Below, piece after piece: positions 5,044 to 10,103 of a stretch of 10,103 bases of DNA. The notes beneath the pieces are model-generated. The model did no database searches, had not been told where the DNA came from, and was given only the letters and a program-made list of their open reading frames with translations. The stretch's first letter is position 1. Each line of letters starts with the position of its first letter. Source of the DNA: an uncultured Eubacteriales bacterium (GTDB taxonomy: Bacteria > Bacillota > Clostridia > Oscillospirales > CAG-272); contig CAKSDP010000039.1 of NCBI GenBank assembly GCA_934446065.1, forward strand, positions 1-10,103. Reading direction: 5' to 3'. Both the position numbers and the translations under genes were made by a program.

Positions 5044-6684
5044 ATGGACTACAACAGACTTGCAGAACTGCTGTTCCCCGATGTAACGGAGACAGCCGAT
5101 GATATTGAAAAACGCTACCCGCCGAGAGAGCTGCCGGAGGGAGCGGTCGTTTCGAGAATGGCGCCGAGCCCGACGGGCTTTGTGCACCTCGGAAACCTCG
5201 TCCAGGGACTCACCTCCGAGCGCATGACACACCAGACCGGAGGCGTTCTCTATCTGAGAGTGGAGGACACCGACGCGAAGCGTGAAGTTCCCGGCGCGGT
5301 CAAGGTTCTGATCGAAACGCTCCGGCACTACCACATTGCATTTGACGAGGGCGCGACCGTTGACGGCGACTTGGGCGAATACGCACCGTATACGCAGAGC
5401 CGCAGGGCAGCGATATATCACGTGTTTGCAAAGAAGCTTGTGTCCGAGGGTAAGGCGTATCCGTGCTTCTGCACCGAGGAAGAGCTGTCCGCGATGCACG
5501 AGCGGCAGGAGAGCCTGAAAGCAAACTTCGGCTATTACGGCGAGTACGCCGTGTGGCGCGATCGCCCGATCGAGGAGATCGAGGCGAAGCTGTCGGAGGG
5601 TGCACCGTGGGTGCTCCGCTTCCGCTCGACCGGATCAATCGAGAATAAGATTAAATTCACCGATCTCATAAAAGGCTCGCTTGAGCTGACAGAGAACGAT
5701 ATCGACCACGTCCTGCTCAAGTCGGACGGAATACCGACATATCATTTTGCCCATGCGGTTGACGATCATTTCATGCGTACAACGCACGTCGTGCGCGGGG
5801 ATGAGTGGCTCCCGTCCCTCCCGTTCCATCTCCAGCTGTTTGCGGCGCTCGGCTTCAAGCCGCCGAAATACCTGCACATCGGCCCGCTCATGAAGATGGA
5901 CGGCGAGTCCAAACGCAAGCTGTCGAAGCGCAAGGATCCCGAGCTTGCGCTCACCTATTATAAAGAAGCGGGATATCCCGTCGAGTCGGTGTATGAGTAC
6001 ATTCTCGGAATACTCAACTCGAATTTCGAGGATTGGCGCAGGGCAAACCCAGACGCCCCAACCGACGATTTCAAGTTCTCGTATAAGAAGATGAACCCCG
6101 CAGGCTCGCTGTTCGATGCGGCGAAGCTCCACGATGTTTCAAAGAATGTCATCTCGCGCATGAGCGCCGAGAAGGTGTACAGCCTTACGCTCGAGTGGGC
6201 GAAGGAGTACGATCCGGAGTTTGCGTCCGAGCTTGAGGCGAACGCAGACACAGCCGTTCGCATATTTGCAATAGGACGCGGCGGAAAGAAGCTGCGCAAG
6301 GATATCGCCGTATGGCGCGACGCCCGTCCCTATATGGGATTCTTCTTTGACCGATTCTTCGCGCTTGAGGACGCGTATCCGGAGAATGTTCCGGACGATA
6401 ACAGACGCGCCATCCTTTCCGACTTTGCGGAAGCCTATTCGGCGAAAATGACGTCCGATGAGTGGTTTGCGGCGGTAAAGGAAATTGCCGAGCGTCACGG
6501 CTACACGACCGATATGAAGGCGTACAAGGCTGATCCCTCCGCATTTAAGGGAAGCGTCGCCGACGTCAGCACCGTAATTCGCGTTGCCGTCACCGGTAAG
6601 CGCAATTCGCCCGACCTGTGTGAGGTCATGGCGATCCTCGGCGAGGACAGATCGCGTGCGCGCCTCGAGTGCGCAAAGGCGTAA
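5044..6684 (+). CDS. gltX: Glutamate--tRNA ligase (long form)
   Basis: Encodes 546 residues of class I GluRS, which joins glutamate to tRNA-Glu in the cytoplasm. The nucleotide-binding signature is MAPSPTGFVHLGN at 39-51 (HIGH-type motif HLGN). The KMSKR loop is KLSKR at 292-296. The middle region has DGIPTYHFAHAVDDHFMRTT at 228-247, followed by RGDEWLPS, where most bacterial enzymes read RGEDHL or similar. The C-terminal third should be the helical anticodon-binding cage. The length exceeds the roughly 470-490 residues usual in bacteria, with an N-terminal extension of about 35 residues before the Rossmann fold. C141 and C143 (YPCFCT) are present, but I see no partner Cys/His pair of the E. 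coli-type zinc knuckle in the next 45 residues. The start is preceded by AAAGGAAA, and glnS follows after 28 bp. Confidence 0.96.
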   Translation: MDYNRLAELLFPDVTETADDIEKRYPPRELPEGAVVSRMAPSPTGFVHLGNLVQGLTSERMTHQTGGVLYLRVEDTDAKREVPGAVKVLIETLRHYHIAFDEGATVDGDLGEYAPYTQSRRAAIYHVFAKKLVSEGKAYPCFCTEEELSAMHERQESLKANFGYYGEYAVWRDRPIEEIEAKLSEGAPWVLRFRSTGSIENKIKFTDLIKGSLELTENDIDHVLLKSDGIPTYHFAHAVDDHFMRTTHVVRGDEWLPSLPFHLQLFAALGFKPPKYLHIGPLMKMDGESKRKLSKRKDPELALTYYKEAGYPVESVYEYILGILNSNFEDWRRANPDAPTDDFKFSYKKMNPAGSLFDAAKLHDVSKNVISRMSAEKVYSLTLEWAKEYDPEFASELEANADTAVRIFAIGRGGKKLRKDIAVWRDARPYMGFFFDRFFALEDAYPENVPDDNRRAILSDFAEAYSAKMTSDEWFAAVKEIAERHGYTTDMKAYKADPSAFKGSVADVSTVIRVAVTGKRNSPDLCEVMAILGEDRSRARLECAKA

Positions 6685-6712
6685 TCATTATACAGTACAG
6701 GATGGAAAAACT

Positions 6713-8392
6713 ATGGACGTAAGTATGACCGATCCGAATTTTATTACCGATATAATTGACGCGGATATGGCGGCTGACCCGTCAGTCAGTGTGCATACGC
6801 GTTTCCCCCCCGAGCCGAACGGCTATCTCCACATCGGAAGCGCCAAAGCAATATACATCAACTCCGCGATCGCGAAAAAGTACGGCGGAAAATTCAACCT
6901 CCGCTACGATGATACGAACCCGATGAAGGAGGACAACGAGTTTGTCCGCTCGATCTACGAGGATCTGTGCTGGCTCGGCGCCGATCCCAACGGCGGCGTG
7001 TTCTACGGTTCGGACTATTTTGAAAAGTGCTATGAATTTGCCGTGAAGCTGATACGCGACGGCAATGCGTATGTCTGCGATCTCTCGAAGGAGGAGCTCG
7101 CCGAGCACAGAGGCGACGCCGACGATTTTACGGACAAGGGCATTGTTTCGCCTTACAGAGTCCGCCCGATCGAGGAGAGTCTCGACCTGTTCGAGCGCAT
7201 GAAGAACGGCGAGTTCCCCGACGGTGCGCGCACCCTTCGTGCGAAGATCGACCCCGAGTCGGATAACTCGTACCTGCGCGACCCCGTAATTTACCGTATC
7301 CGTCACGTGCATCACCACCGTCAGGGCGATGACTGGTGCATTTACCCGATGTACGATTTTGCGCACCCGATCCAGGACGCGCTTGAAGGAATATCGTATT
7401 CGCTTTGCTCGACAGAGTTCCGCAATCACCGCCCGCTCTATGACTGGGTGGTCGAAAAATGCGGCTTTGAGCATCGCCCGAAGCAGAGGGAGTTCGGACG
7501 CATGAATGTGACGTACACCGTCATGAGCAAGCGCTTCCTCAGATTCCTTGTGGAAAACGGAGTTGTTGACGGCTGGGATGATCCCCGTATGCCGACACTT
7601 TCTGGCTTGCGCCGCCGCGGCTATACTCCGTCGGCAATATTCGATTTCGTGCGCCGCGCGGGCATCTCCAATACCGATGCTACCGCAGCAGCAGAGCTGC
7701 TCGATTACTGCCTGCGCGAGGAGCTTGGTGATACGGCTCAGCGCCGTGTCTGCGTGACCGAGCCGATCCGTGTCGTTATCACGAATTTCCCCGAGGACAG
7801 ACGCGACACCGTGACTCTGCCGAATCATCCGGGAAAGCCGGAGCTTGGCTTCCGCGAGGTCCCGTTCGGCCGCGAGCTTTATATAGAAGCGTCCGATTTT
7901 GCGGAGGTACCGCCGCCGAAGTTCTTCAGAATGAAGCCGGGCGGGGAGGTGCGCCTCATGGGTGCATATATCGTCCGCTGCGACGAGGTCGTAAAGAACG
8001 ACGACGGTTCCATCCGTGAGCTGCGCTGTACTGCAGATCTCGAGACCGGCACGGGCAATCCCGCTGACGGCAGAAAAGTCAAGGGCACGATCCACTGGAT
8101 CTCCGCCGATTTTGCACGCGATATTGATATCATGATGTACGACAGGCTGTTCACGATCCCGGACATCGCATCGTATACCACATCCGACCACAACGTTGAG
8201 GAGATCCTTGAGTTTGTGAACAAGGATTCCGCGAAGCTTCTGACCGGATGCAAGGCGGAGCCGTGTGTGCTTGATGCCGCACCGGGAGAGACGATGCAGT
8301 TCGTCCGAATGGGATATTTCACTCCCGATTCACACAGTGCCGGTACGTTCAACCGCGTGATCCCGCTGAAGGACGGCTACCGCCCCGAATAA
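6713..8392 (+). CDS. glnS: Glutamine--tRNA ligase
   Basis: Encodes 559 residues, near the 550-555 of E. coli GlnRS, and joins glutamine directly to tRNA-Gln. PPEPNGYLHIGSAKAI at 32-47 is the diagnostic GlnRS form of the class I signature, and MSKR is at 271-274. YPMYDFAHPIQDALEGIS at 211-228 and STEFRNHRPLYDWV at 233-246 are GlnRS blocks lining the active site. GWDDPRMPTLSGLRRRGY at 287-304 is also typical. The C-terminal 220 residues are the paired beta-barrel anticodon-binding domains. I chose the ATG at 6713 (AGGA at 6699-6702 upstream) rather than the frame's earlier ATG at 6584, which lies inside gltX. An ATG four codons later (6725) is also possible. No strong terminator separates it from the next gene. 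Confidence 0.96.
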   Translation: MDVSMTDPNFITDIIDADMAADPSVSVHTRFPPEPNGYLHIGSAKAIYINSAIAKKYGGKFNLRYDDTNPMKEDNEFVRSIYEDLCWLGADPNGGVFYGSDYFEKCYEFAVKLIRDGNAYVCDLSKEELAEHRGDADDFTDKGIVSPYRVRPIEESLDLFERMKNGEFPDGARTLRAKIDPESDNSYLRDPVIYRIRHVHHHRQGDDWCIYPMYDFAHPIQDALEGISYSLCSTEFRNHRPLYDWVVEKCGFEHRPKQREFGRMNVTYTVMSKRFLRFLVENGVVDGWDDPRMPTLSGLRRRGYTPSAIFDFVRRAGISNTDATAAAELLDYCLREELGDTAQRRVCVTEPIRVVITNFPEDRRDTVTLPNHPGKPELGFREVPFGRELYIEASDFAEVPPPKFFRMKPGGEVRLMGAYIVRCDEVVKNDDGSIRELRCTADLETGTGNPADGRKVKGTIHWISADFARDIDIMMYDRLFTIPDIASYTTSDHNVEEILEFVNKDSAKLLTGCKAEPCVLDAAPGETMQFVRMGYFTPDSHSAGTFNRVIPLKDGYRPE

Positions 8393-8455
8393 AATCGTGT
8401 ATTGCTTTGCAATCAAAGCTAAAATAAAAAATAATTTCAAGTGAGGTTAAATACC

Positions 8456-9733
8456 ATGGCAAAACTTAAAATCGGTGTGTTCGGAGGTTATCGCGGACAT
8501 ACCATGATCAACGTCCTCTTTAACCATGATGACGCTGAGCTTGTCGCAGTCTGCGATAAGTACGAGCCTCTGCTCGAGAACGTTAAGAAGGAGGGCGCTG
8601 AGAAGGGACTCGATATCGCCACCTACACAAGCTTTGACGAGTTTATCGAGCACGACATGGACGCAGTTGTCCTTGCAAACTATGCGACCGAGCACGCGGT
8701 ATACGCGATCCGCTGCCTCGAGCGAGGACTTCACGTAATGTCCGAGGTTCTTCCCTGCGAGACTATGGCTCAGGCAGTCCAGCTCATCGAAGCAGTTGAG
8801 AAGAGCGGCAAAGAGTACGTCTACGCAGAGAACTACTGCTATATGCGTCACGCATTCGAGATGTGGCGCCGTTACAAGGCAGGCGAGATCGGCGAGGTTA
8901 CATACATCGAGGGCGAGTATGTCCACGACTGTACCGCGATTTGGCCGCAGATCACTTACGGTGATGTTGACCACTGGCGCAACAGAATGATGCCTACCTT
9001 CTACTGCACGCACAGTATCGGACCGATGCTCACTATGACCGGTCTTCGTCCCGTTCAGGTAGTCGGCTTTGAGACTCCTCTGCCCGAGAAGTACAAGGAT
9101 ACCGCTATCACACGCGGCGCAGGTATCGAGATGATCACACTCGAGAACGGCGCTATCGCGCGCAGCGTGCACGGCGACCTCAAGCGTGAGCCTTGCAGCT
9201 ACAACTACATGATCTACGGTCAGAAGGGTATGATGGAGGGCGACCGCTTCCCGAACGACAATAAGCTCATGCACGTCTACAAGGAGAGCGATAAGTTCTG
9301 CAAGGGCGAGTGGGAGAACTACGATCCCGAACCGTTCGTTGAGCCTGAGAAGGCAAAGCAGTTCGGTACCCACGGCGGATCCGACTTCTACGCTACACAC
9401 TTCTTCATTGAGAAGATTCTCGGCCGTCCGCAGGGCGAGTGGGCGATCGACGTTTATCAGGCAGTTGATATGGGCATCTGCGGCCTGCTTGCGTATAAGT
9501 CCATCCTTAACGGCAATGTCCCCGTAAAGGTTCCGAACTTCAGAAATAAGGAGGAGAGGGACGCGTACAGAAACGACAATGCGTGCACTACACCTTCCGT
9601 CGCAGGCGACCAGCTCCTGCCGAGATCTTCACATCCGTATGAGCCAGTCCCCGCAGAAACATATAAGAAGCATGAGGAGCTTTGGCGTGCCGGCACTAAC
9701 CTCGAGTACGGTAAGGACTTCGAGATCAAATAA
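8456..9733 (+). CDS. Gfo/Idh/MocA-family oxidoreductase-like protein
   Basis: Encodes 425 residues. The N-terminal Rossmann domain (about 1-125) opens with KIGVFGGYRGH at 5-15, in place of the usual GxGxxG, and continues with AELVAVCDKY at 27-36 and a DAVVLANYATEHAVYAIRCL stretch at 69-88. The C-terminal alpha/beta domain (about 126-370) holds CTHSIG at 184-189, the probable site of the conserved histidine. Members of this family use NAD(P) to oxidise or reduce sugars, inositols and related polyols. The family EKP motif, whose lysine helps catalysis, is replaced by SEVLP at 96-100, so the usual lysine is absent. Substrate is unknown. The ATG at 8456 is preceded by GAGG at 8443-8446; a GTG at 8441 overlaps that site and is rejected. 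Codon choice seems more biased (mostly TAC for Tyr, more CCT/CCC for Pro) than in the upstream genes, which may reflect high expression. Confidence 0.88.
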   Translation: MAKLKIGVFGGYRGHTMINVLFNHDDAELVAVCDKYEPLLENVKKEGAEKGLDIATYTSFDEFIEHDMDAVVLANYATEHAVYAIRCLERGLHVMSEVLPCETMAQAVQLIEAVEKSGKEYVYAENYCYMRHAFEMWRRYKAGEIGEVTYIEGEYVHDCTAIWPQITYGDVDHWRNRMMPTFYCTHSIGPMLTMTGLRPVQVVGFETPLPEKYKDTAITRGAGIEMITLENGAIARSVHGDLKREPCSYNYMIYGQKGMMEGDRFPNDNKLMHVYKESDKFCKGEWENYDPEPFVEPEKAKQFGTHGGSDFYATHFFIEKILGRPQGEWAIDVYQAVDMGICGLLAYKSILNGNVPVKVPNFRNKEERDAYRNDNACTTPSVAGDQLLPRSSHPYEPVPAETYKKHEELWRAGTNLEYGKDFEIK

Positions 9734-9763
9734 GCGAAAAGCTAACAAAATTGCGATAAACTA

Positions 9764-9792
9764 TTGACTTTGTTCCCGTAATGTGGTATCAT
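9764..9792 (+). promoter_or_regulatory. Promoter of the tRNA-Lys gene
   Basis: TTGACT (9764-9769) and TATCAT (9787-9792) are spaced by 17 bp. A TGG directly before the -10 gives an extended -10 element. The predicted start is near 9799, giving a tRNA leader of about 37 nt. Confidence 0.75.
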
Positions 9793-9812
9793 ATTATGGC
9801 TCGAATAGAGCG

Positions 9813-9834
9813 TATCCGGATCTGTGTCCGGATA
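9813..9834 (+). other. Leader hairpin directly upstream of tRNA-Lys
   Basis: TATCCGGA (9813-9820) and TCCGGATA (9827-9834) form a perfect 8-bp stem with a 6-base loop. It ends one base before the tRNA 5' end. There is no T-tract, so it is not a terminator. It may shape RNase P processing of the precursor; this is inference. Confidence 0.45.
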
Positions 9835-9835
9835 T

Positions 9836-9911
9836 GACCCATTAGCTCAGTAGGTAGAGCACATGACTTTTAATCATGGTGTCCGGAGTTCGACTCTCCG
9901 ATGGGTCACCA
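9836..9911 (+). tRNA. tRNA-Lys (anticodon UUU)
   Basis: The full cloverleaf can be drawn. The acceptor stem is GACCCAT (9836-9842) with ATGGGTC (9901-9907). The D arm is GCTC/GAGC (9845-9860). The anticodon stem is CATGA/TCATG (9862-9866, 9874-9878) around the loop CTTTTAA, with anticodon TTT at 9869-9871. The variable loop is GTGTC and the T arm is CGGAG/CTCCG with loop TTCGACT. The discriminator A9908 and an encoded CCA (9909-9911) follow. Confidence 0.97.
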
Positions 9912-9984
9912 AAATAAACGCAGTCGAACCCTTACCGATGTTTATCGTGTGGCGGAACGTCTTTGCGGTTATCACCCAAGGGTG

Positions 9985-10025
9985 AAAATAAATATCCCGA
10001 GAATTTCTCGGGATATTTATTTTTT
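9985..10025. terminator. Strong bidirectional terminator
   Basis: An 18-bp perfect inverted repeat (9985-10002 and 10006-10023) closes on a 3-base loop, ATT. Its core is TATCCCGAGA/TCTCGGGATA, flanked by A-rich and T-rich arms that supply T-tracts in both directions. It ends the tRNA-Lys transcript on the plus strand and the dockerin gene on the minus strand, whose stop codon is only a few bases away. A small CACCC-AA-GGGTG hairpin (9973-9984) sits just before it. Confidence 0.9.
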
Positions 10026-10028
10026 ACC

Positions 10029-10103
10029 TCATCTCCCCGCAACGATCTTCAGTATCTCAACCGCGTCCGCGACCGTGACGTATCCGTCGTCGTTCACGTC
10101 TGC
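10029..10103 (-). CDS. C-terminus of a dockerin-bearing protein (partial)
   Basis: The last 24 codons and the TGA stop of a minus-strand gene enter from the right edge. They encode ADVNDDGYVTVADAVEIL, then KIVAGR. This matches one dockerin type I repeat: a calcium loop of pattern DxNxDGxVTxxDA (ligands D2, N4, D6 and D13 of the visible part) followed by a short helix. In fibre-degrading Ruminococcaceae such domains sit at the C-terminus of secreted glycosidases and dock them onto cohesins of a cellulosome scaffold. They also occur on other secreted proteins, so the catalytic part, which is outside the window, is unknown. The gene ends a few bases before the shared terminator at 9985-10025. 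Confidence 0.85.
   Translation of the reverse strand, partial: ADVNDDGYVTVADAVEILKIVAGR

Noticed and set aside
6782..8191. Long open frame (469 codons) antisense to glnS
   Set aside because: Same effect: the glnS frame has all its diagnostic motifs and the antisense product matches nothing I know.
8404..8419. Small hairpin GCTTTG-CAAT-CAAAGC between glnS and the oxidoreductase gene
   Set aside because: The stem is only 6 bp and A-rich sequence, not a T-tract, follows it, so I do not call it a terminator.
8447..9400. Open frame of 317 codons antisense to the oxidoreductase gene
   Set aside because: Leu/Val-rich shadow of a strongly biased coding strand, with no start signal.

Overview
The window looks like a chromosomal stretch of an uncultured gut or rumen Clostridia member, most likely Oscillospiraceae/Ruminococcaceae. 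This rests on the Bacillota-type 23S tail, strong AGGAGG-like ribosome binding sites, consensus sigma-A promoters, moderately GC-rich coding sequence with AT-rich spacers, a glutaminyl-tRNA synthetase beside a long-form GluRS, and the C-terminus of a dockerin-bearing protein at the right edge. The taxonomic placement is inference; no 16S is present.

Layout, left to right. Positions 1-~327 are the 3' end of a 23S rRNA gene, followed by an intrinsic terminator with no 5S rRNA between them. A second, bidirectional terminator separates this from rplS (ribosomal protein L19, minus strand, own extended -10 promoter). Next on the minus strand is a complete XerC/D-type tyrosine recombinase. It is divergent from a four-helix membrane protein of unknown function (plus strand), and the roughly 100-bp divergent region carries two perfect inverted repeats overlapping the promoters. 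The membrane protein converges, across a shared terminator, on a minus-strand pair: a GH27 alpha-galactosidase-like glycosidase followed 3 nt later by a 70-residue zinc-ribbon protein. A near-perfect consensus promoter drives this pair.

Divergent from the GH27 gene is a plus-strand cluster: a glyoxalase-II-like metallo-beta-lactamase-fold hydrolase, gltX and glnS, with gaps of 18 and 28 bp. A Gfo/Idh/MocA-type oxidoreductase follows 63 bp later. The cluster implies direct charging of tRNA-Gln by GlnRS, which is uncommon in Bacillota, where Gln-tRNA is usually made by GatCAB transamidation. The window ends with a tRNA-Lys(UUU) gene with its own promoter and a leader hairpin, a strong bidirectional terminator, and the last 24 codons of a minus-strand gene encoding a dockerin-type calcium-binding repeat.

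I see no CRISPR array, transposon, prophage module, toxin-antitoxin pair or obvious defence system. Most of the window is core housekeeping plus carbohydrate metabolism. The points most worth a second look are the recombinase/membrane-protein divergent region, the GluRS-GlnRS tandem with an atypical GluRS, the oxidoreductase lacking the family's EKP lysine, the divergent active-site region of the GH27 enzyme, and the dockerin fragment.
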